34,030 nt of DNA from the NCBI GenBank assembly GCA_031359995.1, contig JANMAT010000053.1:1-34030 (forward strand), given 5' to 3'. Positions 1 through 6,632 of this stretch are shown piece after piece; the first letter of the stretch is position 1; each line of letters opens with the position of its first letter. Source of the stretch: JANMAT01 sp031359995. Its GTDB lineage: Bacteria > Actinomycetota > Acidimicrobiia > Acidimicrobiales > Ilumatobacteraceae. The position numbers were made by a program, and so were the translations under genes. The notes beneath the pieces were generated by a model. It had not been told where the DNA came from. It saw nothing but the letters and a program-made list of their open reading frames with translations, and did no database searches.

Positions 1-1
1 C

Positions 2-67
2 GCCGACGACACCACGACCAGCGAGATCATCCGCGAAGCCCTCCGCCGGTACCTCCACGTCGCCTGA
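2..67 (+). CDS. C-terminal end of a ribbon-helix-helix antitoxin-like protein (partial)
   Basis: Only the last 21 codons are present; the gene starts left of the window. The readable end, SEIIREALRRYL, matches the second helix of CopG/Arc-type ribbon-helix-helix proteins, which bind operator DNA as dimers and often serve as antitoxins. The next gene (113-325) ends in nearly the same way (SDVIREALRRYR), so the two look like tandem paralogues. No toxin gene follows either copy. Too little is left to name the family more closely. Confidence 0.55.
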   Translation, partial: ADDTTTSEIIREALRRYLHVA

Positions 68-112
68 ACACCTGCGGTCGACCGAGCTGTTCGTACTTCG
101 CGTGGGGGAATC

Positions 113-325
113 GTGGCTCTGCAGACAGGTGACACCCCTCGACGAGGGGGACGACCGCCCGTTCGAGCGCCCGCAGCGGCGGAAGGACAAGGAGGCCGCT
201 CGACCGTCGAATCCGTCCGCCTCGACCCGGATCTCAACGAACAGATCGCCGCACGCGCCGAGCAAGGCGGCGTCACGACGTCCGACGTCATCCGCGAGGC
301 TCTCCGCCGCTACCGACGCCGGTGA
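113..325 (+). CDS. Ribbon-helix-helix DNA-binding protein (CopG/ParD-like antitoxin)
   Basis: This 70-aa protein starts at GTG 113, just after a G-rich stretch (GGGGGAA, 104-110) that may act as the ribosome binding site. Residues about 33-68 form a ribbon-helix-helix: a short strand (VESVRLDP), a first helix (LNEQIAARAEQGG) and a second helix (TSDVIREALRRY). The first 30 residues are Arg/Pro/Gly-rich and look disordered. Proteins like this usually repress their own promoter and neutralise a toxin, but no toxin reading frame follows within 100 bases. It may be a solitary antitoxin or regulator. Its C terminus is almost identical to the partial gene just upstream, which suggests tandem duplication. 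Confidence 0.6.
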   Translation: MALQTGDTPRRGGRPPVRAPAAAEGQGGRSTVESVRLDPDLNEQIAARAEQGGVTTSDVIREALRRYRRR

Positions 326-424
326 TCGGCCGGGTGTGCCCAGCTCCAGGCGGCCAAGGGGCGGCCGAGAACGCGTCGACGTCGAATGCACAGGAATGGA
401 CCCCGAGCCGGGTGACCTGGTCCA

Positions 425-814
425 TCACCAGATCACATCGATGTCGTACTGAGCGACATCACGGTCACAGGTGATCATCGTCATGCCGCCCTGGCGCGCC
501 TGCGCGACCAGGAGTCGATCGAATGGGTCGTTGTGGAGTCGCGGCAAGTCCTCGACCGCCCCAAGATGGCCCGCAGCGATCGGGAGCGGCCGAAGGCCCG
601 AACGCGGCACGAAGTGTTCGAACCAATCGCCGGCCTTCCGTTCGAGTTGTTCGAGCCTGCCGACGCCGCGCTTGATGGCCATCTCCCAGAGCGACACGTG
701 CGATGCGTAGACCTCGGCGTCGTCGGCGATGAGTGCCGCGCGAGCGTCGTCGCCGAGTTGCTGGGGTGACTGCACCACCCAGATGAGGGCGTGCGTGTCG
801 AGCAGCAGCCTCAC
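425..814 (-). CDS. vapC: VapC-family PIN-domain toxin
   Basis: This 129-aa PIN-domain protein would be a Mg-dependent ribonuclease toxin. It opens with the typical strand LLLDTHALIW (Asp6) and keeps the acidic active-site positions of the family: Glu44 in SLWEMAIK, Asp96/Asp99 in HNDPFDRLL and Asp117 in TCDRD. The start is GTG 814, whose GTGA overlaps the stop of the upstream antitoxin (TGA 813-811), so the two are translationally coupled. The LLLDTHALIWVV start and the WEMAIKRGVGRL block are typical of VapC proteins paired with Phd-type antitoxins, which agrees with the neighbour. Length is normal and the gene looks intact. Confidence 0.9.
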   Translation of the reverse strand: MRLLLDTHALIWVVQSPQQLGDDARAALIADDAEVYASHVSLWEMAIKRGVGRLEQLERKAGDWFEHFVPRSGLRPLPIAAGHLGAVEDLPRLHNDPFDRLLVAQARQGGMTMITCDRDVAQYDIDVIW

Positions 815-1065
815 GGCGGCACGACTGGGCCGTCGAACATGTCGGCGATCTCGTCGTCGCTCCAACGGAGCTCTTCGACGCCGGGCACACTGCGGGCGGA
901 GCGAGCACCGAGGCCGAGGATCACTCCGCCCGGGCGTGGCGGCACGAGACGGGCGACCACCCGTCCGTGCTTGGTGATCTCTACCTCCTCGCCGGTCGCG
1001 GCGAGGTCGGCGATCACGCTCGACAGACGATCCTTGATCTCGTGGATCGGCATCTTCACGGTCAT
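811..1065 (-). CDS. Phd/YefM-family antitoxin
   Basis: This 84-aa protein has the Phd/YefM N-terminal fold: the stretch IHEIKDRLSSVIADLAATGEEV (a four-residue break in the usual ExKxxLS pattern), then the strand EITKHGRVVARLVP. The C-terminal part (ELRWSDDEIADMF) is the usual flexible toxin-binding tail. It starts at ATG 1065 and overlaps vapC by 4 nt. Antitoxins of this type repress their own operon; a 6-bp inverted repeat at 1091-1105 beside a possible -10 box lies just upstream and would suit that role. The module sits directly after a broken amidase gene, so it probably arrived by insertion or replacement. Confidence 0.88.
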   Translation of the reverse strand: MTVKMPIHEIKDRLSSVIADLAATGEEVEITKHGRVVARLVPPRPGGVILGLGARSARSVPGVEELRWSDDEIADMFDGPVVPP

Positions 1066-1090
1066 GAACCCTGAATGTACTCGAACTCGG

Positions 1091-1105
1091 GCCAGATTGT
1101 CTGGC
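1091..1105. promoter_or_regulatory. Inverted repeat, candidate operator of the Phd/VapC module
   Basis: GCCAGA-TTG-TCTGGC is a perfect 6-bp inverted repeat with a 3-nt centre, 25 bases before the antitoxin start. A CATAAT box on the minus strand (1112-1107) would place the transcription start inside the repeat, the usual geometry for an autorepressed toxin-antitoxin promoter. The operator role is inferred from position and symmetry only. Confidence 0.45.
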
Positions 1106-1122
1106 TATTATGAGGCGTGGTC

Positions 1123-1282
1123 CGTCGGCGAACACAGTCCGGTACGCGTTGAATCGAGGATCGAGAGACTCGATCCGATGCAGCGTTGCGTCGATGAGTT
1201 CGCGCGTTGAGACGACGCGGTCCCGCACCAGTTGCGCCTGCCGTGCTGCGCCTGCGAGGCACAGATCGATCGGATCCATCAC
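1123..1282 (-). pseudogene. Amidase (amidase-signature family), N-terminal fragment
   Basis: From GTG 1282 (or ATG 1279) about 53 residues read as the N terminus of an amidase-signature enzyme: LAGAARQAQLVRDRVVS, then RELIDATLHRIESLDPR and FNAYRTVF. These hydrolases are normally about 450-500 aa with a Lys-Ser-Ser triad, all of which is missing. After roughly position 1123 the frame becomes Arg-rich nonsense that lies antisense to nothing but overlaps the toxin-antitoxin module in another phase. The rest of the gene was most likely replaced by the Phd/VapC module. The exact break point is approximate. Confidence 0.65.
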
Positions 1283-1449
1283 GCCACCGACGCAGCCGCG
1301 ATCGCTGACCGGTAGAGGTGCGCCCAGGCTGCGACGAGACGCGTTGCGATCGCTGCGGTCCGATCGGCCACGACCCGGATCGGCCCGGTGAGGAGACGAT
1401 CGATCACCTTGCGCTGCAGATCGGAGAACTGATCGAGATCTCGGAGCAT
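1279..1449 (-). CDS. Small unknown protein upstream of the amidase fragment
   Basis: A 56-aa reading frame runs from ATG 1449 to TGA 1281-1279 and overlaps the GTG of the amidase fragment in the GTGA style seen throughout this window. It reads as a plausible amphipathic helical protein (MLRDLDQFSDLQRKVIDRLL, later RVVADRTAAIATRLVAAW), unlike the Arg/Pro-rich shadows nearby. It begins 34 bases after the stop of the Lsr2-like gene, so the two could share a transcript. I do not recognise the family. The main support is the sequence character and the overlap. Confidence 0.4.
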   Translation of the reverse strand: MLRDLDQFSDLQRKVIDRLLTGPIRVVADRTAAIATRLVAAWAHLYRSAIAAASVA

Positions 1450-1482
1450 CAACGCCAGCAGGTCACGCGCATCGACCGGCGG

Positions 1483-1893
1483 CTACTTGTTGGCCGCGTC
1501 GAACGCGGCGACGAGATCAGGCCTCAGGCGGCCCTTGGAGGCCACGTTGAACCCGTTGGCGTAGCCCCAGGCGCGGATCTCAGCCACCCGCGACGCGGCC
1601 TTGGGGCGCTTGCGGGCGCGAGCTTTCGTCGCGACCTTCTTCGTCGCGGTCCTCTTCGCCGCGGCCTTCTTGGCTGCGGCCCGCTTCTTCACAGGCGCCG
1701 CCTTCCTGGCGACCGGCCGAGGCCGACCGATGGTGCGCCCGACGGACACGTAGGGCTTGGCCGCTGTGGTCAGCTCCTTGGCGTGCCTGGCACACAGGTC
1801 GACCTCGGTCGTCGCCCCGTTGAGGGTGAGCGAGGCGGTCGTCGATGCGTTCGCGTCACACACGTCACAGGTCTGAATGGTCTTGGTCGCCAC
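1483..1893 (-). CDS. Lsr2-like nucleoid-associated protein with N-terminal zinc-finger-like motif
   Basis: This 136-aa protein starts at GTG 1893, seven bases after a strong ribosome binding site (GGAGGA, 1906-1901). Residues 9-37 hold Cys9, Cys12, Cys34 and His37, a likely zinc site. Residues about 60-100 are Lys/Ala/Arg-rich, like histone tails. Residues 105-133 (IRAWGYANGFNVASKGRL, then RPDLVAAFDAA) match the C-terminal DNA-binding domain of Lsr2, with KGR in place of the RGR that enters the minor groove of AT-rich DNA. Lsr2 is an actinobacterial xenogeneic silencer. Variants with an added metal site and basic linker are known, but their role is less clear. It lies among toxin-antitoxin genes and remnants. 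Confidence 0.8.
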   Translation of the reverse strand: MATKTIQTCDVCDANASTTASLTLNGATTEVDLCARHAKELTTAAKPYVSVGRTIGRPRPVARKAAPVKKRAAAKKAAAKRTATKKVATKARARKRPKAASRVAEIRAWGYANGFNVASKGRLRPDLVAAFDAANK

Positions 1894-1940
1894 CGGGGGT
1901 TCCTCCGTCTGCCGTCGAGCCCGCGGCACTCCGCGTTCTA

Positions 1941-2312
1941 TCACGCGGCCCGAGCGATGGCGCGGAGCCATGGGATGTTGCCGGGGCGACGCGGTGCCCG
2001 TAGCCGGACGGGCAGGTACCACCTGATCCGAAGAGGATCACGAGACCGGGCCATGGTCAGCCGGTGCGTGGTGTTCTGGTCGGGGGCGAGGGCGCGCAGG
2101 AGTCGGAGGAGCTCAGGTCGTTGGGCCGGTTCGAGGCGGTCGACGAGCACGGTGATGTACGACGCGTCGCACCCGAGCAGGTCAGCCATCGTGCCCATCG
2201 GAAGGGGTTCGTCGAGACGGTGCAGGGCCAGACCTTCGGGCGGTGTGAGCCCGATCGACGTCGAGACGTCGTGGAAGTTGACGTACATCCGGCGGGCAAG
2301 GTCGAGGATCAC
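1941..2312 (-). pseudogene. MarR-family regulator remnant
   Basis: The first 60 residues from GTG 2312 (in-frame stop directly before it) resemble the central part of a MarR repressor: SIGLTPPEGLALHRLDE, then GTMADLLGCDASYITVLVDR, which is helix 3 and the DNA-recognition helix. The beta-wing and the C-terminal dimerisation helices that should follow are absent; the frame turns into Arg/Pro-rich sequence (RLLRALAPDQNTTHRL onward). A working MarR protein is about 140-150 aa and needs those parts. I read this as a decayed gene, though a short HTH protein is possible. Confidence 0.5.
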
Positions 2313-2453
2313 TCAGTCTCGGGGAGCGGACCATGACAGCGACAGGATCCAAGACCGGCGCGGCAACCACCACGGCGGCGATCGCGCAGGGCGCCACCGA
2401 ACGCTGCCAGGAAGACCGTCGTTCCTGCGGTCGTCGGGTGACAGAATCGGTTC

Positions 2454-3311
2454 GTGGACACGGCCGACGCGGCGCGTGCGGTGGCTGCCGTGACGTCGAC
2501 AGCGACCGCTCTGGACCTGCCCGTCCACGACGTGGCCATCATTCAGAACTCGAACAAGCTCGCGCTGCGCCTGCTCCCCTGTGATGCATTCGCACGAGTC
2601 GCACCGATCGGCCATGAAGTGGCCGCGCTCGAACTTGAACTGGCGCAGCAACTCGTCGCAGCGGGGGCACCCGTGGCAGCCCCGGAGGCCAGGGTCGAAC
2701 CGTGCGTCTACCGATGCGATGGCTTCGCCGTCACGTTCTGGACCTACTACGACGCAGGCTCGCCCGACCGGCTCTCGCCTGCCCACTATGCACACGCGCT
2801 CGAGCGACTTCATGCGGGAATGCGCAACGTCGACGTGGCGACACCGCACGTCACGGACCGGATCGAGACCGCGGAACGTCTCGTGGCGAACCGTGATCGC
2901 ACACCTGAGCTCGACATGGCCGGGCGTGAGCTCTTGCTCGACACGCTGCGGAGCGCCCGCCGGACCATCGCTCGCCGCGGCGCGGCCGAGCAGCTCCTGC
3001 ACGGCGAGCCCCATCCGGGGAACGTCCTCGACACAACGGACGGGCCGCGCTTCATCGACCTCGAAACCTGCTGCCGCGGTCCAGTTGCATTCGATGTCGC
3101 GCACGTGCCCGCCGATGTCAGTGCGCACTACCCGGACGTCGATCACGATCTCCTCGACGAGTGTCGACGATTGGTCCTCGCGATGGTCGCAGCGTGGCGG
3201 TGGGACGCACACGACCAGTTCCCCGACGGACTCCGTCACGGCCGAGCCATCCTCACCCTTCTCCACCATGGTCCACCCTGGCCCGCACTCGGTGAGCTCG
3301 ACAGCACGTGA
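2454..3311 (+). CDS. Aminoglycoside phosphotransferase (APH)-family kinase
   Basis: This 285-aa protein has the kinase-like fold of the APH/choline-kinase group. The catalytic loop is LLHGEPHPGN (residues 181-190), with Glu185 where many members have Asp (HGD). The metal-binding motif is FIDLET (200-205). A hinge-like VTFWTYYDAG lies at 93-102. Enzymes of this family transfer phosphate from ATP to small hydroxylated compounds; the substrate cannot be read from sequence, and drug resistance should not be assumed. The start is GTG 2454; no clear ribosome binding site precedes it. It stands alone, divergent from the MarR remnant and convergent with the molybdoenzyme operon. Confidence 0.75.
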   Translation: MDTADAARAVAAVTSTATALDLPVHDVAIIQNSNKLALRLLPCDAFARVAPIGHEVAALELELAQQLVAAGAPVAAPEARVEPCVYRCDGFAVTFWTYYDAGSPDRLSPAHYAHALERLHAGMRNVDVATPHVTDRIETAERLVANRDRTPELDMAGRELLLDTLRSARRTIARRGAAEQLLHGEPHPGNVLDTTDGPRFIDLETCCRGPVAFDVAHVPADVSAHYPDVDHDLLDECRRLVLAMVAAWRWDAHDQFPDGLRHGRAILTLLHHGPPWPALGELDST

Positions 3312-3376
3312 CGACTCCTCCGCGCGGTTGTCTCGAACAACTCTCCCCGAACCTGTGGCGACGACGCGCTCGGCCG

Positions 3377-3415
3377 GAGCGACCCACGGGCGCTCCGCGG
3401 TCAGGTGGGTCGCTC
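3377..3415. terminator. Bidirectional terminator hairpin between convergent genes
   Basis: GAGCGACCCAC (3377-3387) and GTGGGTCGCTC (3405-3415) form a perfect 11-bp stem with a 17-nt loop. It lies between the APH-family gene and the convergent cytochrome gene and overlaps the latter's stop codon (3401). There is no long T run, as is common in high-GC actinobacteria. Confidence 0.6.
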
Positions 3416-4057
3416 GTCCCCCGCCAGCTCGGGGACCACGACATCGTCGACCTCGGCGGCCCAGGCCGCATGGTGCGTTCGGGCCCAGCCGGCGGCCACC
3501 CGGCCGGTGCGCATGCCGCGCCTGGATTCGGGGTCACGCAGCGCGTAGCTCACGTGTCCGAGCACGAGCAGGCCGATGGCCAGCGCGAACCAGTCGTGCA
3601 TGAACGTGGCGCCGGTGCGCCACGACAGGCGGGCCAGACCGGGGAAGTACATCAGGGTGCCCGTGGCGAGCAACACCGCGATGCCGCCGCCGCTGAGCGC
3701 AGCGTTCAACTTCTGACCGGCGTTGAACTTGCCGACGAGGATCGTGCCGTCGCGCCGGGAGCGCGACCGCAACCAGCGCCAGTCGCCGGGCGCGAACCGG
3801 TCGAGGCGGCCGAGGTCGGCGCGGTACGCGGCCGAGAGCACACCGGCCAGGACGGGCAGCGGGAGCGCGAACCCGGCCCCCACGTGGATCAGCTTCACGA
3901 GGCGGCGGTGCCCGACCGGCACCGCCAGGAACCCGTTGTAGAGCACCGCGGCGGTGGCGATCGAGGTGAGCATCAGCACCGCAACGGCGCGGTGCACCAG
4001 GCGCTCGGCGCGGGCGAAGCGGACCAGCCCGACGTCACCGGGCGCGGTGTCAGCCAA
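3401..4057 (-). CDS. Cytochrome b561/formate dehydrogenase gamma-type membrane subunit
   Basis: This 218-aa protein has four membrane segments (about 20-40, 53-78, 117-137, 152-172). Four histidines in them (His22, His58, His154, His168) are placed as the axial ligands of two b hemes. The loop GKFNAGQKLNAAL is characteristic of formate-dehydrogenase gamma and related cytochrome b subunits. It follows the molybdoenzyme gene with an 8-nt overlap if TTG 4057 is used, so it is likely the enzyme's quinone-linked membrane partner, as YedZ is for YedY, though from a different cytochrome family. It would pass electrons between the quinone pool and the molybdenum subunit. The TTG start is the least certain part. 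Confidence 0.82.
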   Translation of the reverse strand: MADTAPGDVGLVRFARAERLVHRAVAVLMLTSIATAAVLYNGFLAVPVGHRRLVKLIHVGAGFALPLPVLAGVLSAAYRADLGRLDRFAPGDWRWLRSRSRRDGTILVGKFNAGQKLNAALSGGGIAVLLATGTLMYFPGLARLSWRTGATFMHDWFALAIGLLVLGHVSYALRDPESRRGMRTGRVAAGWARTHHAAWAAEVDDVVVPELAGDERPT

Positions 4058-4784
4058 CGGGCTCGTCCTCGCGTCCGTTCGACTCGCCGATCCAGCCGTC
4101 GACCGCGTAGTTCCCGGTGCGTTCCCAGTACCCCGGCATCACCTCCGCCGTGAGCTCGATGCCGCTCAGCCACTTGGCGCTCTTGTAGCCGTACATGGGA
4201 GCGACGTACAGGCGCACGGGTCCCCCGTGGTCGTGCGTGACGGCACGGCCCGCCATCGCCGTGGCCACCAGCACGTCGGGCCGGCGGGCCTGCTCGAGGG
4301 TGAGGCTCTCGGTGTAGGTGCCGTCGAAGGAGTGGAACCGCACGGCCGTGGCGGTGGGCGTGGGGCGGGCCAGGTCGACCAGATCGGCCAGCCGCACCCC
4401 GGCCCAGCGCACCTGCGGCACCCGCCAACCGGTGACGCACTGGAAGTCGCGCACCAGCTCCACCTGGGGCAGCTGCGTCAGGTCGGCCAGTCCGTAGGTT
4501 GCCGGCGCAGCGACCAGTCCGGCGACCTCGAGCCGGTACGCGTCGCCGGTGCGCACGGGGACCGAGCCGGTCACGGAGTAGTAGCGGAAGGCGTTGCCGA
4601 GCGGGAGCAGCGAGCTCAGCCCGGTGGGGTCGCGCTGCTCGACCGGGGCCAGCAGGCGGGCCAGCCGGTCCTGCACTCCACGCCCGCCCACGATGCCGGC
4701 GGCGCCGAGCCCGGCCAGACCGAGCACGATGCGGCGCCCGACCGGTGCGCCCGCGGGCCCGCGGGGCGGCGGGGTCGACCTCAC
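4050..4784 (-). CDS. Sulfite-oxidase-type molybdopterin oxidoreductase (MsrP/YedY-like)
   Basis: This 244-aa protein has one hydrophobic N-terminal segment (about 18-34), either a membrane anchor or an export signal without an obvious twin-arginine core beyond GRRIVLG. The rest is the sulfite-oxidase molybdopterin domain. VRDFQCVTGWRVPQVRW (111-127) contains Cys116, the expected Mo ligand, and VTHDHGGPVRLYVAPMYGYK (182-201) is the conserved cofactor/substrate block ending in YKSAKW. Family members reduce methionine sulfoxide or oxidise sulfite; the substrate here is unknown. The GTG start at 4784 overlaps the stop of the upstream gene (GTGA), and the next gene encodes a likely cytochrome b partner. 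Confidence 0.85.
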   Translation of the reverse strand: MRSTPPPRGPAGAPVGRRIVLGLAGLGAAGIVGGRGVQDRLARLLAPVEQRDPTGLSSLLPLGNAFRYYSVTGSVPVRTGDAYRLEVAGLVAAPATYGLADLTQLPQVELVRDFQCVTGWRVPQVRWAGVRLADLVDLARPTPTATAVRFHSFDGTYTESLTLEQARRPDVLVATAMAGRAVTHDHGGPVRLYVAPMYGYKSAKWLSGIELTAEVMPGYWERTGNYAVDGWIGESNGREDEPVG

Positions 4785-5002
4785 CGGGAGCCCGGAGGCG
4801 GCGGGCGACGCGCTCCCCGCACCGCGAGCACCACACCGGCGGCGGCGATGAGCGGACCGGCCACCGCCCAGAACGTCGAGTCGGTCATGAAGCTTCCCTT
4901 GACGACGCCGACGCCCTGGAAGAAGAAGAGCGTTCCGAACAGTGCCGCGGTCACGCCGGCGAGCGCACGAGCGGGGTTCCGCATGGCACCGGGATTCGTC
5001 AC
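4781..5002 (-). CDS. Small two-helix membrane protein in the molybdoenzyme operon
   Basis: The 73-aa product from GTG 5002 has two hydrophobic segments, about 14-30 (LAGVTAALFGTLFFFQGVG) and 43-60 (FWAVAGPLIAAAGVVLAV), and ends in a basic, Pro-rich tail. GTG 5002 is preferred because it follows a GAGGAG ribosome binding site by five bases and its GTGA overlaps the stop of the acyltransferase gene; an upstream GTG at 5017 lacks both. The end overlaps the molybdoenzyme start in the same way. I do not recognise the family. Its location suggests a role in assembly or membrane attachment of the redox complex. Confidence 0.65.
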   Translation of the reverse strand: MTNPGAMRNPARALAGVTAALFGTLFFFQGVGVVKGSFMTDSTFWAVAGPLIAAAGVVLAVRGARRPPPPGSR

Positions 5003-6123
5003 ATCGGCTCCTCGCACGAGCCCCCAACGGTACCGGCGGCCGATGCCGGCGCCCGCAGCGGAGCCCGGCCTGGCGCAGCTCGGGGTCGGCCGTGTCGGTC
5101 ACATCGCTGACGGTGGTCGCCGCCCAGCGTCGCCGCGACCCAGGCGTCGACCCGCACCCACTGCTCGTCGAGCCAGGCGATGCGCTCGGCCTCACCGGGA
5201 GGCACCTGGGCCGCCGGCACGCGCCACGCCGTGATGCGCACCGGATCGTGCAGGGGCACCGCGCGGGCCAACTCGGTGAACGACGCGAACCGGTCGAGCC
5301 CGGCGTGGGCGATGACCACCACATCGGCGGCGACGGTGTCGAGCAGGGCCAGCACCCCACCCGGTCGCGGCGGCAGGACATGGACCAGTGGGGCCAGGCG
5401 GGCCGCCCGCTCCGGGCTTTCGACCGCCATCCGTCCCATCGCCCGTTCGAGACGCTCGGGACGGAACAGGCGGCCCTCGGGGAAGATCACGAACGCGGTC
5501 GTCGCGTCCACCAAGGCGCCCAACCGGCGCACCATCGCCCGGGCCTCGGGGCCGTTGTCGCGTGGGACGAACACCGAACCGGTGCGGCCGTACATGAGGT
5601 CGAATCCAGGGTCGGCCAGCAACTCGGCCATGATCACGCCGCGGCTGCGGAACCCGAGCCGCTGGTACAGCAGCGAGGGTAGCGACGCGTCGACCAGGTT
5701 CACGTGGCGGCACAGCACGATCGTCGGGCCGGGGGTGAGCGCGGCCGTGGCGTCGGGGTCGATGGCGAACCGGATGCCGAGCAGGCGCTCGGCTCGTCGG
5801 GCCAGCACCGCGATGGACCACTGTTGCAGTCGGTCGTGCCGCGCGATCGACCCCGCCGCCTGCAGCCTGGTCCCGAACCCGGCCCGCAGCCAGTAGACGG
5901 GGGCGAGCACGATCTCGACGCTGTCGTTGATGGCGTACTGGAGCAGGAACAGCACGACGCGCGGGGTCGGCAGCCGGTAGCGCCGCTTGGCCACGTCGAT
6001 CACGACCGCTCCCGCGACGAGGAGCGGGCTGGCCACCACGGCGACGGCACTGCCAGCGAGCATGATCGGGATGGTGCGCGACCGCCGCTTCCAGCGCGAC
6101 GCCAACGGCTCGGTGGTGGTCAT
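4999..6123 (-). CDS. PlsC-like 1-acyl-glycerol-phosphate acyltransferase family protein
   Basis: This 374-aa protein carries the glycerolipid acyltransferase motifs: CRHVNLVDASL with His140-x4-Asp145 (block I) and VIFPEGRLFRPERL (214-220, block III). A hydrophobic stretch at 18-44 anchors it in the membrane. Family enzymes move fatty acyl groups onto lysophosphatidate or similar acceptors; the acceptor is not evident. It is longer than PlsC itself (about 240 aa), with an extra N-terminal region before the motifs. ATG 6123 is chosen because upstream in-frame sequence is Arg-rich and antisense to the divergent gene. It leads a four-gene overlapping operon that continues into a molybdoenzyme, an unusual pairing. 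Confidence 0.78.
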   Translation of the reverse strand: MTTTEPLASRWKRRSRTIPIMLAGSAVAVVASPLLVAGAVVIDVAKRRYRLPTPRVVLFLLQYAINDSVEIVLAPVYWLRAGFGTRLQAAGSIARHDRLQQWSIAVLARRAERLLGIRFAIDPDATAALTPGPTIVLCRHVNLVDASLPSLLYQRLGFRSRGVIMAELLADPGFDLMYGRTGSVFVPRDNGPEARAMVRRLGALVDATTAFVIFPEGRLFRPERLERAMGRMAVESPERAARLAPLVHVLPPRPGGVLALLDTVAADVVVIAHAGLDRFASFTELARAVPLHDPVRITAWRVPAAQVPPGEAERIAWLDEQWVRVDAWVAATLGGDHRQRCDRHGRPRAAPGRAPLRAPASAAGTVGGSCEEPM

Positions 6124-6203
6124 GGCGACGCGATCCTTGCAGCATCGGCGACGTGCGTCGCCACCGACCGCCGGTGCGGCGCGCCATCGGCGATGCTGTC
6201 GCG

Positions 6204-6620
6204 ATGAGCTCTGCGGACGCGGCACCGACCCGCTCGATCACGCGCCTGATCGGCGTGTACGACGCCGACGGCACCCTGCGAGGTGAACTGGCCTACTGGG
6301 TCGGTGCCCGTCTGGGCCGGCGGCACTGCTCGCTGTGCGAGATCACCCACGGCTCCGTGCGCGAGCGGAGCGAGTGGCAGGCGTGCCGCGTCGGCCTGCC
6401 GGTGCCGTTCGACACCTACCACCGCGACGACCAACCCGACGCGGTGCGCGCCGCCGCGGGTGGCCGGGCACCTGTCGTGGTCGCCCAGGTCACGGGCGAC
6501 GTCCACCTGGTGCTGCTCTCCCCCGCCGAGCTCGATGCGTGCGCAGGCTCCATCGCCCAGCTGGTCGCCGCCATCGAACGCGCCGCCGGTCACCATGCCC
6601 TCGGGTTCTCGTCGCCCTGA
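6204..6620 (+). CDS. Conserved-looking unknown protein with an HCSLCEITH motif
   Basis: This 138-aa protein starts at ATG 6204, divergent from the acyltransferase operon with about 80 bases between. The N-terminal half reads as a compact domain: RLIGVYDADGTLRGELAYW, then HCSLCEITHG with Cys42 and Cys45, and a further Cys61. The CxxC with nearby histidines suggests a metal or thiol/disulfide site, but the fold is not one I can name. The second half (PVVVAQVTGDVHLVLLSPAE) looks like alternating strands and helices. No signal peptide is visible. The function is unknown, and the neighbours give no firm hint. Confidence 0.7.
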   Translation: MSSADAAPTRSITRLIGVYDADGTLRGELAYWVGARLGRRHCSLCEITHGSVRERSEWQACRVGLPVPFDTYHRDDQPDAVRAAAGGRAPVVVAQVTGDVHLVLLSPAELDACAGSIAQLVAAIERAAGHHALGFSSP

Positions 6621-6632
6621 GCGCTCGTCGCC

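Noticed and set aside
2309..2542. A 77-codon minus-strand frame that ends in a GTGA overlap with the MarR remnant.
   Set aside because: Composition is Arg/Cys-rich and it runs antisense into the APH-family gene; the overlap alone is weak support beside a decayed gene.
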